Shown: positions 8,708 through 18,264 of the stretch, piece by piece
Numbering within the stretch: position 1 is the stretch's first letter
Layout of the letters: each line of letters opens with the position of its first letter
NCBI RefSeq assembly: GCF_030254645.1
Contig: NZ_CP116346.1
Location: 4,319,001-4,383,000, forward strand
DNA length: 64,000 nt
Reading direction: 5' to 3'
Origin: Paucibacter sediminis
GTDB taxonomy: Bacteria; Pseudomonadota; Gammaproteobacteria; Burkholderiales; Burkholderiaceae_C
Notes under the pieces: model-generated
Seen by the model: the letters and a program-made list of their open reading frames with translations, nothing else
The model's database searches: none
What the model was told of the DNA's origin: nothing
Translations under genes and position numbers: made by a program

Positions 8708-9928
8708 TCAGGCGGGAATCAAACCCAGCTCGCGGCCGGCCTGGGTGAAGGCGGCCACCGCCTTTTCGAGGTGATGACGCTCGTGGCCGGCCGAGACCTG
8801 CACGCGGATGCGCGCCTGGCCCTTGGGCACCACCGGGAAGAAGAAGCCCACGGCATAGACGCCCAGCTCCAGCAGGCGGGCGCTGAGCTGCTGGGCCTTC
8901 ACCGCGTCGTACACCATGATGGGCACGATGGGATGGGTGCCGGGCTTGATCTCGAAGCCGGCGGCCTGGATGGCGGCGCGGAAGTAGGCGGTGTTGGCCT
9001 CCAGCTTGTCGCGCAGCGCGGTGGAGGCTTCCAGCAGGTCCAGCACCGCGATCGAGGCGCCGACGATGCTGGGCGCCACCGTGTTGGAGAACAGATAGGG
9101 GCGCGAGCGCTGGCGCAGCAGCTCGATCACTTCCTTGCGGCCGCTGGTGAAGCCACCCGAGGCGCCGCCCAGGGCCTTGCCCAGGGTGCCGGTGATGATG
9201 TCGATCTTGCCGAACACATTGCGGTACTCATGCGTGCCGCGGCCGGTCTTGCCCAGGAAGCCGCTGGCATGGCATTCGTCGATGCCCAGCAGCGCGCCGT
9301 ATTGGTCGGTGAGCGCGCGGATCTTGTCGAGCTGGGCGATGGTGCCGTCCATCGAGAACACGCCGTCGGTGAACACCAGGACATGGCGCGCGCCCTTGGC
9401 GCGGGCGGCCTGCAGCTGCACTTCCAGGTCGGCCAGGTCGTTGTGCTTGTAGCGATAGCGCTGCGCCTTGCACAGGCGGATGCCGTCGATGATGGAGGCG
9501 TGGTTGAGCTCGTCGCTGATGATGGCGTCCTGCTCGCCCAGCAGCGGCTCGAACAGGCCGCCGTTGGCGTCAAACGCGGCCGCGTAGAGGATGGTGTCCT
9601 CGGTGCCGAGGAAGCGCGCCAGGCGTGCCTCCAGGGTCTTGTGCAGGTCCTGCGTGCCGCAGATGAAGCGCACCGAGGAGAGGCCGTAGCCATGCGTGCG
9701 CAGCGCCTCATGGGCGGCGGCGATCACGTCCGGATGCGAGGACAGGCCCAGGTAGTTGTTGGCACAGAGGTTGATGACGTCGCCGCCCTCGGCGGTGTGC
9801 ACATCGGCGCCCTGCGGCGTGGTGATGACGCGCTCCTTCTTGAACAGGCCGGCATCGCGGATACCTTGCAGTTCCTGGCGCACATGCGCATAGAAGGCGT
9901 CGCCGCTGTTCACGCTGGTGGTCATCAT
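8708..9928 (-). CDS. kbl: glycine C-acetyltransferase (2-amino-3-ketobutyrate CoA ligase)
   Basis: PLP enzyme of the alpha-oxoamine synthase family that splits 2-amino-3-ketobutyrate with CoA into glycine and acetyl-CoA. Signatures: [12 protein letters not shown] near residue 55, [26 protein letters not shown], and the Schiff-base lysine in GTLGKALGG (about residue 251). With the start at 9928 it is 406 residues; an adjacent ATG at 9925 is equally possible. GGAG lies just before the start. The longer open frame to 10009 would run through the operator and is rejected. First gene of the kbl-tdh threonine-degradation operon, probably controlled by the divergent XRE-cupin gene. Confidence 0.95.
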   Translation of the reverse strand: MMTTSVNSGDAFYAHVRQELQGIRDAGLFKKERVITTPQGADVHTAEGGDVINLCANNYLGLSSHPDVIAAAHEALRTHGYGLSSVRFICGTQDLHKTLEARLARFLGTEDTILYAAAFDANGGLFEPLLGEQDAIISDELNHASIIDGIRLCKAQRYRYKHNDLADLEVQLQAARAKGARHVLVFTDGVFSMDGTIAQLDKIRALTDQYGALLGIDECHASGFLGKTGRGTHEYRNVFGKIDIITGTLGKALGGASGGFTSGRKEVIELLRQRSRPYLFSNTVAPSIVGASIAVLDLLEASTALRDKLEANTAYFRAAIQAAGFEIKPGTHPIVPIMVYDAVKAQQLSARLLELGVYAVGFFFPVVPKGQARIRVQVSAGHERHHLEKAVAAFTQAGRELGLIPA

Positions 9929-9949
9929 GGGTCTCCTGGTGCACAATCC

Positions 9950-9981
9950 GTTAAATAGAACGCAGTTCGTTATATCGAACT
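9950..9981. promoter_or_regulatory. palindromic operator between kbl and the XRE-cupin regulator
   Basis: A perfect inverted repeat AGTTCG-ttatat-CGAACT occupies 9964-9981. Immediately beside it GTTaaataGAAC (9950-9961) repeats the same GTT/GAAC half-site logic, and GAAC-gca-GTTC (9958-9968) bridges the two. AT-rich cores stand out in very GC-rich DNA. The array lies 22 bases before kbl and about 43 before the regulator ATG, where repression of both promoters is easy to picture. That the XRE protein binds here is inference. Confidence 0.65.
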
Positions 9982-10023
9982 TTCGTGCAGTATCCAGGAT
10001 TAACCCCAACCGGTCAAGACAGC

Positions 10024-10602
10024 ATGTCCGTTCCCAATCTCGATACCCTGGAGCCGCCGCGCGTCGGCGCCACCCTGCAAACGCTGCGCCAGGGCCAGGG
10101 CTTGTCGCTGGACGAACTCTCGCGCCGCGCCGGGGTCAGCAAGTCGATGCTCTCGCAGATCGAGCGCAACCAGGCCAATCCCACGGTGGCGGTGGTGTGG
10201 CGGCTGGCGAACGCGCTGCGCGTGGACCTCTCGGAGCTGCTGGGCGGCGAGCGACCCAGCGCGCCGGCCATCGAGGTGGTGCCGGCCCATGGCACGCCGG
10301 GCATGAGCAGCCCGGACGGGCTGTGCAAGCTGCGCATCCTCGGCCCGATCGACCTGGCGGGCCAGTTCGAGTGGTACGAGCTGACGGTGCAGCCGGGCGG
10401 CGCGCTGGAATCGGCCGCGCACGAGCCCGGCTCGCGCGAGCACCTCAGCGTGCTCAGCGGTGCGCTGGAGGTGAGCGCCGGCCAGGTGACGCAAAAGCTC
10501 AAGAGCGGCGAGACGGCGCGCTATGCGGTGGATGGCCCGCACGCGATCCGCAATCACGGCAAGCAGCCCGCCAGCGCCTTGCTGGTGGTGCTGCATCCGT
10601 GA
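10024..10602 (+). CDS. XRE-family transcriptional regulator with C-terminal cupin domain
   Basis: A 192-residue regulator. Residues 15-68 are a helix-turn-helix of the Cro/CI type ([29 protein letters not shown]), and residues 110-190 form a cupin barrel ([16 protein letters not shown], then DGPHAIRN) that usually senses a small ligand. Such regulators commonly control the divergent amino acid or polyamine catabolic operon, so threonine, its products or glycine are candidate ligands. The ATG at 10024 lacks a good Shine-Dalgarno; a GTG at 9985 would add 13 residues but would begin directly next to the operator. Confidence 0.9.
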   Translation: MSVPNLDTLEPPRVGATLQTLRQGQGLSLDELSRRAGVSKSMLSQIERNQANPTVAVVWRLANALRVDLSELLGGERPSAPAIEVVPAHGTPGMSSPDGLCKLRILGPIDLAGQFEWYELTVQPGGALESAAHEPGSREHLSVLSGALEVSAGQVTQKLKSGETARYAVDGPHAIRNHGKQPASALLVVLHP

Positions 10603-10607
10603 AGCCA

Positions 10608-11861
10608 TCAGCCCAGTAGCTCGGCCAGGCTCAGCCGCTCCCAGTCGCTGCGCCCCCACAGCGCCGCCAGGCTCTCGCTGCGCTCGGCCAGCAGCGCCTG
10701 GATGAGCGGCGCCGCGGCCACCTCGGCGGGCGCGCACAGCAGCACCAGGCGCTGCGCGCCGGCCTCTTCCAGGCGGCCCACCCAGTTCAGGTCCAGCAGG
10801 CTGTCGATCACCGGCTCCAGTTGCAAGGGATCGACGCGCAGCGCCTCCGCCAGCTGCAGGCCGTGTAAACCGCCCGCGCCGGTATCACGGGCGCGCAGCA
10901 GCTCGCGCAGGCTCTCCAGCGCCAGCTCGAAGGCCAGGCCCGGCGCCTCGGTGCGGCGCCGCATGCGCGTCGACAGGCTGGGCGCATTGGCCGCCAGGAT
11001 CGCGCCCAGCAGCACGATGGCCCAGCCCAGATAGATCCAGATCAGGAAGATCGGCACGGTGGCAAAGGCGCCATAGAGGGTCGAGTAGGTCGGCACCTGC
11101 TTGACGTACCAGGCCAGGCCGCTCTTGGCGAGCGCGAAGGCGATGGCGACGAAGGCGCCGCCCATCAAGGCATGGCGCCAGCGCACATGGGTGTTGGGCA
11201 CGTAGTGGAACAGGCCGGCCATGGCGGCGCCCAGCACCAGCATGTCCACGCTGTTGAGCAGCACGCTGAGGCTGCGCGGCAGATTGCTCACCAGGCCCTG
11301 GCCGGCCGAGATCGCGTAGCTGGTGAGCGTGAGGCTGGCACCCAGCAGCAAGGGCCCCAGCGTCAGCGCGGCCCAGTAGACCAACACCCGCTGCGCGATC
11401 GGGCGCGGGCGCTGCACGCGCCAGATCGCGTTGAGCGTGCGATCGATGGTGAGCATCAGCATCAGCGCGGTGAAGCCCAGCACCACCAAGCCCACCGTGC
11501 CCACCCGGTTGGCCTTGCTGGCGAACTGCGTCAGCGCCGCCAGCACGGGCTTGGCGATATTGGGCGGGATCAGGCTCTTCAGAAAATACTGCTCCAGCGC
11601 CGACTGGAAGGACGAGAACATCGGGAAGGCGGTGAACAGCGCCAGCATCACCGTCAGCAGCGGCACCAGCGAGATCAGCGTGGTGAAGGTGAGGCTACCG
11701 GCGGTGAGGCCCAGGCGCTCCTGCTTGAAGCGCTCGCGGAAGGTCAAGAGGGTCTGCCACCAGGGCCAGGCGAGCAGCTCGGTGATGAATGCGGACAGCA
11801 GCGCGATCGGGTTGCGGACGGGGACGCCGCTGGCGGCGCGCGGGGCTTTTGTTGTGGTCAT
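10608..11861 (-). CDS. YihY/BrkB family inner-membrane protein
   Basis: A 417-residue protein with six to seven membrane helices in residues 50-300 (signatures ERLGLTAGSLTFTTLISLVPLLTV and YSTLYGAFATVPIFLIWIYLGW) and a soluble C-terminal region of about 120 residues that resembles a winged-helix segment. This is the UPF0761/YihY family, once mis-named ribonuclease BN and related to BrkB; molecular function is not settled. The start at 11861 is preferred to 11882, since the latter would overlap the divergent DUF2069 gene. Convergent with the XRE-cupin gene, 5 bases between stops. Confidence 0.9.
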   Translation of the reverse strand: MTTTKAPRAASGVPVRNPIALLSAFITELLAWPWWQTLLTFRERFKQERLGLTAGSLTFTTLISLVPLLTVMLALFTAFPMFSSFQSALEQYFLKSLIPPNIAKPVLAALTQFASKANRVGTVGLVVLGFTALMLMLTIDRTLNAIWRVQRPRPIAQRVLVYWAALTLGPLLLGASLTLTSYAISAGQGLVSNLPRSLSVLLNSVDMLVLGAAMAGLFHYVPNTHVRWRHALMGGAFVAIAFALAKSGLAWYVKQVPTYSTLYGAFATVPIFLIWIYLGWAIVLLGAILAANAPSLSTRMRRRTEAPGLAFELALESLRELLRARDTGAGGLHGLQLAEALRVDPLQLEPVIDSLLDLNWVGRLEEAGAQRLVLLCAPAEVAAAPLIQALLAERSESLAALWGRSDWERLSLAELLG

Positions 11862-11880
11862 GCTGGCTATGATGCCAAAC

Positions 11881-12282
11881 ATGTCAACAGTCCCCCCTCA
11901 GTCACCCGCCCTGCGCAGCCAACCGCGGCCGCAGGAAGCGCGCTCGCGCAACCTCGCCCTGGCCTGCGTGGCCGCGCTGTTCCTGCTCTGCCTGGCCTGG
12001 GAGCTGTGGCTGGCGCCCACCGGCCGCGGCACCTTGGCCCTCAAGGCCCTGCCCCTGCTGCTGCCGCTGCTGGGGCTGTGGCGCTACCGGCTCTACACCT
12101 TCCGCTGGCTCAGCCTGATGATCTGGCTTTACTTCGCCGAGGGCGCCGTGCGCGCCACCAGCGAGCATGGGCTCTCGCAGGCCCTGGCGGTGCTGGAAGT
12201 GCTGCTGAGCGTGGCCATCTTCGTCGCCTGCGCGATGCAGGTACGCCAGCGCCTCGCGGCCGCCAAGCGGGACCAGCCATGA
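11881..12282 (+). CDS. DUF2069 membrane protein
   Basis: A 133-residue protein with four predicted membrane helices and the family pattern RLYTFRWLSLMIWLYFAEG in the middle. DUF2069 proteins are small inner-membrane proteins of unknown role, common in proteobacteria. Only 19 bases separate its ATG from the divergent yihY start, so the two promoters must overlap each other's coding starts. Its stop overlaps the next gene's ATG (ATGA), showing coupling to the FAD-linked oxidase. Confidence 0.8.
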   Translation: MSTVPPQSPALRSQPRPQEARSRNLALACVAALFLLCLAWELWLAPTGRGTLALKALPLLLPLLGLWRYRLYTFRWLSLMIWLYFAEGAVRATSEHGLSQALAVLEVLLSVAIFVACAMQVRQRLAAAKRDQP

Positions 12283-13685
12283 CGCAGGCCCTGCTGAGCG
12301 AGTTGCGCGCGACCCTGGGGCAGGCCCAGGTGCTCAGCGAGGGCGACCTGTCCGCCTACGAGCGCGATTGGCGCAAGCGCTATGCCGGCAAGGCGCTGGG
12401 CGTGGTGCGCCCCGGCAGCACCGCCGAGGTGGCCGCGGTGGTCAGGCTGGCGGCCGCGCATGGCGTGAGCATCGTGCCGCAGGGCGGCAACACCGGGCTG
12501 GTGGGCGGCGGCGTGCCCGACGCCAGCGGCGCGCAGCTGCTCTTGAGCCTGCAGCGCCTGAACCGCGTGCGCGAACTCGATGCCGCCAACCTCACGCTCA
12601 CGGCGGAGGCCGGCTGCATCCTGCAGGCGGTGCAGGCCGCGGCCGCGGCGCAGCAGCTGCTGTTCCCGCTGAGCCTGGCCGCCGAGGGCAGCTGCACCAT
12701 CGGCGGCAACCTCGCCGCCAATGCCGGTGGCACGCAGGTGCTGCGTTATGGCAATGCGCGCGAGCTGTGCCTGGGGCTGGAGGTGGTGACGCCGCAGGGC
12801 AAGATCTGGGACGGGCTCGGCGGCCTGCGCAAGGACAACACCGGCTACGACCTGCGCGACCTCTACATCGGCAGCGAGGGCACGCTGGGCATCATCACCG
12901 CGGCCACGCTCAAGCTCTATCCGGCGCCGCTGGCGCAGATGACGGCACTGGCCGCCTGCGCCAGCCTGGAAGCGGCGGTGGCGCTGCTGGGCCTGGCCCA
13001 GGCCCGCGCCGGCTCAAGCCTGACCGGCTTCGAGGTCATGAACGGCTTTGCGCTGAGCCTGGTGGCCAAGCATTTCCCGCAGCTCACCCAGCCGCTGGGC
13101 CCGCAGCCCTGGACCGTGCTGCTGGAGCTCTCCGACAGCGAAAGCGAGGCGCATGCCCGCGCGGTCTTCGAAGGCCTGCTGGAGGCTGCACTGGAGCAGG
13201 GCCTGATCCACGATGCCGCGGTGGCCGAGAGCCTGGAGCAATCGCATGCGCTCTGGCATCTGCGCGAGTCCATCCCGCTGGCGCAGAGCGAGGAAGGGCT
13301 CAATATCAAGCACGACATCGCCCTGCCCGTCTCGCGCATCCCCGCCTTCGTCGCCAGCACCGACGCCGCGCTGCGGGCGCGCTGGCCGGGCATCAGGCTG
13401 GTGGACTTCGGCCACCTGGGCGACGGCAATCTGCACTACAACGTGCAGGCGCCCGAGGGCATGGACGCGGCGGCCTTTCTGCGCAGCCAGGAGCGGGCCG
13501 TCAACGAGCTGGTGTTCGACGCCGTGCTGGCGCATGGCGGCTCGATCTCGGCCGAGCATGGCATCGGCCAGCTCAAGCGCGAGGAACTGGCGCGGCGCAA
13601 GCACCCGGTGGCGCTCGAACTGATGCGCGCCATCAAAAAGGCCCTGGATCCCCAGGGCCTGATGAATCCGAACCGGCTGATCTGA
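12279..13685 (+). CDS. FAD-binding oxidase (GlcD/D-lactate or D-2-hydroxyacid dehydrogenase family)
   Basis: A 468-residue flavoprotein of the FAD_binding_4/FAD-oxidase_C family. The FAD-binding PQGGNTGLVGGG motif is near residue 65, AEGSCTIGGNLAANAGG near 135, and the C-terminal catalytic region has DFGHLGDGNLHYN and the final HGIGQLKRE. This architecture fits D-lactate, glycolate (GlcD) or D-2-hydroxyglutarate dehydrogenases that pass electrons to quinone or ETF. No glcE/glcF neighbours are present, favouring a stand-alone D-2-hydroxyacid dehydrogenase; the substrate is undetermined. It overlaps DUF2069 by four bases. Confidence 0.88.
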   Translation: MTQALLSELRATLGQAQVLSEGDLSAYERDWRKRYAGKALGVVRPGSTAEVAAVVRLAAAHGVSIVPQGGNTGLVGGGVPDASGAQLLLSLQRLNRVRELDAANLTLTAEAGCILQAVQAAAAAQQLLFPLSLAAEGSCTIGGNLAANAGGTQVLRYGNARELCLGLEVVTPQGKIWDGLGGLRKDNTGYDLRDLYIGSEGTLGIITAATLKLYPAPLAQMTALAACASLEAAVALLGLAQARAGSSLTGFEVMNGFALSLVAKHFPQLTQPLGPQPWTVLLELSDSESEAHARAVFEGLLEAALEQGLIHDAAVAESLEQSHALWHLRESIPLAQSEEGLNIKHDIALPVSRIPAFVASTDAALRARWPGIRLVDFGHLGDGNLHYNVQAPEGMDAAAFLRSQERAVNELVFDAVLAHGGSISAEHGIGQLKREELARRKHPVALELMRAIKKALDPQGLMNPNRLI

Positions 13686-13726
13686 CTCAGCCTCGGCGCT
13701 GGTATCGCGCCAAGGCCTTCGCCAGC

Positions 13727-13752
13727 CACAAAGCCCCTTCCGGGCCTTTGTG
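13727..13752. terminator. bidirectional terminator-like hairpin between convergent genes
   Basis: CACAAAG...CTTTGTG pairs over 7 bp, then after one mismatch a further 3 GC pairs close a TTCC loop. It lies 41 bases after the FAD oxidase stop and 7 bases after the RND permease stop. The A/T-rich outer stem gives each strand a short T tract, as in bidirectional terminators. Confidence 0.55.
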
Positions 13753-13759
13753 CGCGGGC

Positions 13760-16700
13760 TCAGTCGGCGCCGGCCGGCTGTACGCCGCGGCGGCCACGCA
13801 CCAGCCCGCCCAGCTTGAGCAGCATGCGGAACACGAAGCGCAGCAGGGTCAGCGCGAGGATCGCCTCGACCAAGGTCATCACGAAGGCGACCAGGGTGTT
13901 CCAGCGCGCATCGCGGCGACGGAACTTGGCGAACATGCGGTCCTTGGCGATCTCGATGCTGTCGTAGAAGCTCGGCACCACCAGCAGGGTCAGCAGGGTC
14001 GAGGTGATGGTGCCGCCGATGATGGCTACCGCCATCGGGCGGTAGAACTCGCCGCCGTCGCCCACGCCGATGGCCACCGGCAGCATGCCGGCGATCAGCG
14101 CGAAGGTGGTCATCAGAATCGGCCGCAGGCGCTTGCGGCCCGCATGCATCAGGGCCTCCTCGCGGTCCATGCCCTCGGCCTCTTCCTGGCGCGCCGCATC
14201 CAGCAGCAGGATGGCGTTCTTGGCCACCAGGCCCATCAGCATGATGATGCCGATGAAGCTCATCAGGTTGAGCGTGCCCTTGGTGAGCAGCAGCGCCACC
14301 ACCACGCCGATCAGCGACAGCGGCAGCGACAGCATCACCCCCAGCGGCGCGGTGAACGAGCCCATCTGCATCACCAGGATCAGGTACATCAGGCCGACGC
14401 CGCTGATCAGCGCGATGAACATGGCGCCGAAGACCTCGTTCTGGGTCTCCGAATCGCCGCCCAGCTCCAGGCCGAAGCCGGGCGGGAAGTCGATCGCCTT
14501 GGCGATCTTCAGCGCATCGGCGGTGACCTCGCCGGGCGAGCGCTCATGCGCATTGGCCGACACCGTGATGGTGCGCTTGCCATTGGCATGCTCGATCTGC
14601 GAGGGGCCGCGGCCCATGCGGATGCTGGCGATCTGCTCCAGCGGCACCATGCGGTTGGTGCCCGCCACCGACACCGGCAGGCGCTCGATATTGCTGAGGT
14701 CCACGCGGTCATCGGGGTGCAGGCGCACCGCCACGTCTCGGGTCTCGCCGGTGGGGTCGACCCAGTCGCCCACCTCCACGCCGGCAAAGGCCACGCGCAG
14801 GGCCTGGGCCGCATCGCCCACCGAGATGCCCAGCGAATTCGCCAGCCCGCGGTTCAGCTCGATCTGCAGTTCGTTCTGCGGATCCTGCTCGGACAGGCCC
14901 ACGTCCACCGCGCCCTTGACCTCGCGCAGCTTGGCGATGAAGTCGTTGCTGATGTCCAGCAGCTTGCGCGCATCGGTGCCGTTGAACTGGATCTGCACCG
15001 GCTTCTGGCCGCCGTTGTTGAGGTTGTCCTGCACCGTGTACTCGGCGCCCACCAGGCGCGAGACCTTGCTGCGCAGATCCGCGGCAATTTCCTCGGCCGA
15101 GCGCTGGCGCTGCTTGGCCTTGCCCAGGTCCACATAGATGGTGCCGCCGCCGACGCGCACGCGGCTGTTGGTGGCCACCGTCTCGGGCAGGCCGCGCGCC
15201 AGCGTGGCGGCCGCCTCCAGCTTGAGCTTGGCGTATTCCAGGTTGGTGCTGGCGGGCGTGCGCACGTTCACCACCACCATGCCGGCGTCCGAGGTCGGCA
15301 GGAAGCTGGTGCCGAGGAATTTGCCGGCCAACACCACCGCGGCGACCAGGCTGCCGACCGCAAACACGGCCATCCAGCGGCGGTGATGCAGGGCCCAGGC
15401 GATCACGCGGCCATAGCGGTCGGACTGGTGGTCGAACCAGTTGTTGAAGCGCTGCAGCTGGCGGCTGATGCCGGTCTTGGGCTTGTGGTGCTCGCCCGGT
15501 GGGTCGCCCCAGAAGGCGGACAGCATCGGGTCCAGCGTGAAGGAGATCAGCAGGCTCACCAGCACCGAGGCCACCACGGTCAGGCCGAAGGGGCGGAACC
15601 ATTCGCCCGACACGCCCGGCATGAAGGCCACGGGAATGAACACCGCGACGATGGAGAAGGTGGTGGCGGCGACGGCCAGGCCGATCTCGGCCGTGCCATT
15701 GAGCGCCGCGGTGCGGCGGTCGGCGCCGCGCTCCATATGGCGCACGATGTTCTCGCGCACCACGATGGCATCGTCGATCAGCACGCCGATGGCCAGCGAG
15801 AGGCCCAGCAGGCTCATGAAGTTGAGCGTGAAGCCGCACAGCCAGACGGCGATGAAGGCGGCGATCACCGAGGTCGGCAGGCTCAGCGCCGTGATCATGG
15901 TGGAGCGCCAGGAGTTCAGGAACACATAGACCACCGCAATCGTCAGCCCGGCGCCGAACACCAGGGCGTGGATGACGTTGTCGAGGTTCTCCTGCGATTC
16001 CTTGCCCTCGTCGCGCGTCACCTCCAGGGTCGTGCCCTTGGTGAGCGTGGGGGCCAGCTTGGTGACCAGCTTGTTGACCTCGGCCGCCACCGTGACGGTG
16101 GAGGCGTCGCGCGTGCGCGTGACCGAGATGCCCACATTGGGCCGGCCATTGCGCACGCTGAAGCTGCCGAGTTCGGCAAAGCCGTCACCGATCTGGGCCA
16201 GCTGACCCAGGCGGATCGACTCGCTGCCCATCTGCTTGACCACCACCTGCTGGAAGTCGGCGGGCGATTCGATGCGGCCCTGCAGGCGGATGCTCTGGTC
16301 CTCCATCTGGCCGCGCACCTTGCCCACCGGCACCGAGATGTTCTGCGCGCGCAGCGCCGCCACCACCTCGGTGACCGAGACGTTGTACTCGCGCAGCTTC
16401 TCGGCGCGTAGCAGCACGCTCAGCTCGCGGCGCAGCGCGCCGTTCACCGCCACCGTGGCCACGCCCGGGATGCTGCGGAACTTGTCGGCCAGCTGGTCCT
16501 CGGCCAGGCGGCTGATCTCGGCATGGCTCTGGCTGGTAGACGAGAGCGCCAGCTGCATCACCGGCTGTGCCGAGACGTCGAAGCGCTGCAGCACCGGCTC
16601 GCGCATTTCGACCGGCAGCTTGTAGCGCACCGTGGCGATGGCGTTGCGCACATCGTCGGCGGCCTCGATCAGGTTCTTGCTGAAGTTGAAGATCAGCTGG

Positions 16701-16972
16701 AATTCGGCCGCGCCCTCGCGCGAGGTCGAGTTGACCTTGCGCACACCCGACAGGCCCTGCAGCGATTTCTCGACGCGGTTCACCACCTCGCGCTCCACCG
16801 TGTCCGGCGAGGCGCCTGGGTAGGCGATGCTCAGGAACAGCATCGGCTCCTGCACATCCGGGATCGAGTTGACGCGCAGCTTCTTCAGGGCCATCAAGCC
16901 CAGGCACATCACCGAGATGATGATGACGATCGTGGCGATCGGCTTCTTGATGCTGAAGTCTGAAAGAAACAT
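13760..16972 (-). CDS. RND efflux permease (HAE1/MdtC-like)
   Basis: A 1070-residue proton-coupled exporter of normal family length. Twelve membrane helices flank two large periplasmic domains. Visible features: N-terminal FLSDFSIKKPIATIVI helix, VYVFLNSWRSTMITALSLP, the helix-4 proton-relay segment SLAIGVLIDDAIVVREN with its Asp pair, GLVAKNAILLLDAARQEEAEG in helix 10, and the closing TLLVVPSFYDSI. Substrate class cannot be fixed, though multidrug-type rather than heavy-metal-type is favoured. The adaptor gene lies 3 bases upstream. The final 70 residues form an extra C-terminal tail with another hydrophobic stretch. Confidence 0.93.
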   Translation of the reverse strand: MFLSDFSIKKPIATIVIIISVMCLGLMALKKLRVNSIPDVQEPMLFLSIAYPGASPDTVEREVVNRVEKSLQGLSGVRKVNSTSREGAAEFQLIFNFSKNLIEAADDVRNAIATVRYKLPVEMREPVLQRFDVSAQPVMQLALSSTSQSHAEISRLAEDQLADKFRSIPGVATVAVNGALRRELSVLLRAEKLREYNVSVTEVVAALRAQNISVPVGKVRGQMEDQSIRLQGRIESPADFQQVVVKQMGSESIRLGQLAQIGDGFAELGSFSVRNGRPNVGISVTRTRDASTVTVAAEVNKLVTKLAPTLTKGTTLEVTRDEGKESQENLDNVIHALVFGAGLTIAVVYVFLNSWRSTMITALSLPTSVIAAFIAVWLCGFTLNFMSLLGLSLAIGVLIDDAIVVRENIVRHMERGADRRTAALNGTAEIGLAVAATTFSIVAVFIPVAFMPGVSGEWFRPFGLTVVASVLVSLLISFTLDPMLSAFWGDPPGEHHKPKTGISRQLQRFNNWFDHQSDRYGRVIAWALHHRRWMAVFAVGSLVAAVVLAGKFLGTSFLPTSDAGMVVVNVRTPASTNLEYAKLKLEAAATLARGLPETVATNSRVRVGGGTIYVDLGKAKQRQRSAEEIAADLRSKVSRLVGAEYTVQDNLNNGGQKPVQIQFNGTDARKLLDISNDFIAKLREVKGAVDVGLSEQDPQNELQIELNRGLANSLGISVGDAAQALRVAFAGVEVGDWVDPTGETRDVAVRLHPDDRVDLSNIERLPVSVAGTNRMVPLEQIASIRMGRGPSQIEHANGKRTITVSANAHERSPGEVTADALKIAKAIDFPPGFGLELGGDSETQNEVFGAMFIALISGVGLMYLILVMQMGSFTAPLGVMLSLPLSLIGVVVALLLTKGTLNLMSFIGIIMLMGLVAKNAILLLDAARQEEAEGMDREEALMHAGRKRLRPILMTTFALIAGMLPVAIGVGDGGEFYRPMAVAIIGGTITSTLLTLLVVPSFYDSIEIAKDRMFAKFRRRDARWNTLVAFVMTLVEAILALTLLRFVFRMLLKLGGLVRGRRGVQPAGAD

Positions 16973-16975
16973 GGT

Positions 16976-18130
16976 TTACTTTCCGGTCGGGGAGGATTGC
17001 GCCGCCACCTTCAGCAGCTCGACGCTCTGGCCATCCTTGAGCGTGCTGCCGGGCTTGGCCAGCACCTGGTCGCCGGCCTTCAGGCCGGTCAGCACCGCGT
17101 AGTTGCCGGTGCGCACATCGCGTGCGCCCAGCTGCACTTCCACCTTGTTCAGCTTGCCGCCCTGCAGGCGCCAGGCATAGCTCTTGTCGCCCACGCGCTG
17201 CACGGCCGCGTCTTCCAGCAGCAGAGCCTGGCTGGCGCTGGACTCGACATGGCCCTCGGCATAGAGGCCGGCGGCCTTGGGCTTCTCGCCCTCGGCAAAG
17301 GCCACCATCACCTCGACCTGACGCGTGGTGGCGTTGGCCGCCACGTCCACGCGCTTGACCTTGCCGTTGAAGCCGGCAGCGCCATAGCCGTTGACGCGGA
17401 AATGCACGCCCTGGCCGACCTTCAGTTCGGCCAGGCGATCGGCGGCCACCAGGCCTTCGAAGCGCAGGCTTTGCGGATCGATCACCTTGACCAGCTCCTT
17501 GCCGACCTGGGCGGTGTCGCCGGCCGAGACCTTGCGCTCGCTCACCACGCCGTCGAAGGGCGCGCGCACCTCGGTGCGCTGCAGCTGCTGGCGCGCGGTG
17601 GCGGCGCGGGCCTTGGCCGCCACCAGATCGCTTTGCGCGTTGTTGCGGCGGATCTCGGCGTCCTCGGTGGCCTGGATCGAGCTCATGCCCTGGGCCTGCA
17701 GGGTCTTGAGGCGCTGGTACTGGCGCTCGGCCTGCTCGAAGCTCTGGCCGGCGGCGCGCGCCGACTCCTCGGCCGAGGCCAGGCTGTCGCGGATCGCGGT
17801 GTCGTCCAGGCGCACCAGCAGGTCGCCGCGTCGCACCGGCTCGCCGTTTTCCTTCAGCACCTGCAGCACGATGGCCGAGACTTCGGCGCGCAGATCGGCG
17901 CGGCGCTCGGGCTGGATCGAGCCGGTGATCACCGGGCCGCTGGCAAAGCTGCTCAGATCCAGGGCGCGCAGGTCTTCGGCGGCCACCAGCAGCGGCTTGC
18001 TGTCGGCGCCGGCCGCCACGGAGGCCGCCTTGGCCTCACCGGCACCGGCGGGCTTGGCAGCATCGTTGGAGGGTTTGCTGCAAGCCACCAGGGCAAGGGC
18101 GATGGCAACAGCGAGCAGGGACTCACGCAT
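16976..18130 (-). CDS. RND efflux periplasmic adaptor lipoprotein
   Basis: A 384-residue membrane fusion protein. Starting at 18130 gives a lipoprotein signal with the lipobox LVAC (Cys17), so the adaptor should be lipid-anchored to the inner membrane; starting ten codons earlier would spoil the signal. It contains lipoyl half-motifs around a long coiled-coil hairpin (about residues 90-190), APFDGVVSERKVSAGDTA, and beta-barrel domains. Partner of the permease immediately downstream. No outer-membrane factor follows, unlike typical three-gene pumps. Confidence 0.92.
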   Translation of the reverse strand: MRESLLAVAIALALVACSKPSNDAAKPAGAGEAKAASVAAGADSKPLLVAAEDLRALDLSSFASGPVITGSIQPERRADLRAEVSAIVLQVLKENGEPVRRGDLLVRLDDTAIRDSLASAEESARAAGQSFEQAERQYQRLKTLQAQGMSSIQATEDAEIRRNNAQSDLVAAKARAATARQQLQRTEVRAPFDGVVSERKVSAGDTAQVGKELVKVIDPQSLRFEGLVAADRLAELKVGQGVHFRVNGYGAAGFNGKVKRVDVAANATTRQVEVMVAFAEGEKPKAAGLYAEGHVESSASQALLLEDAAVQRVGDKSYAWRLQGGKLNKVEVQLGARDVRTGNYAVLTGLKAGDQVLAKPGSTLKDGQSVELLKVAAQSSPTGK

Positions 18131-18264
18131 GTGGGCTCCGAGAGTTCTAGTGAGAGGCAAAGAGTCGCCCGGGCCGGACGGCCAAGGCGCGGGGGGCAGC
18201 TTACGTGCGATCGGGAATATAGCCGCAGGTCATGGTGGGGCGGATCCCAAACATGTCAGCAGTG

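Noticed and set aside
12368-16411. Very long plus-strand open frame (1,347 codons) opposite the RND permease
   Set aside because: Its translation is His/Gly/Arg/Gln-rich with no recognisable domains and lies antisense to two clear genes; it is the usual shadow frame of GC-rich DNA.
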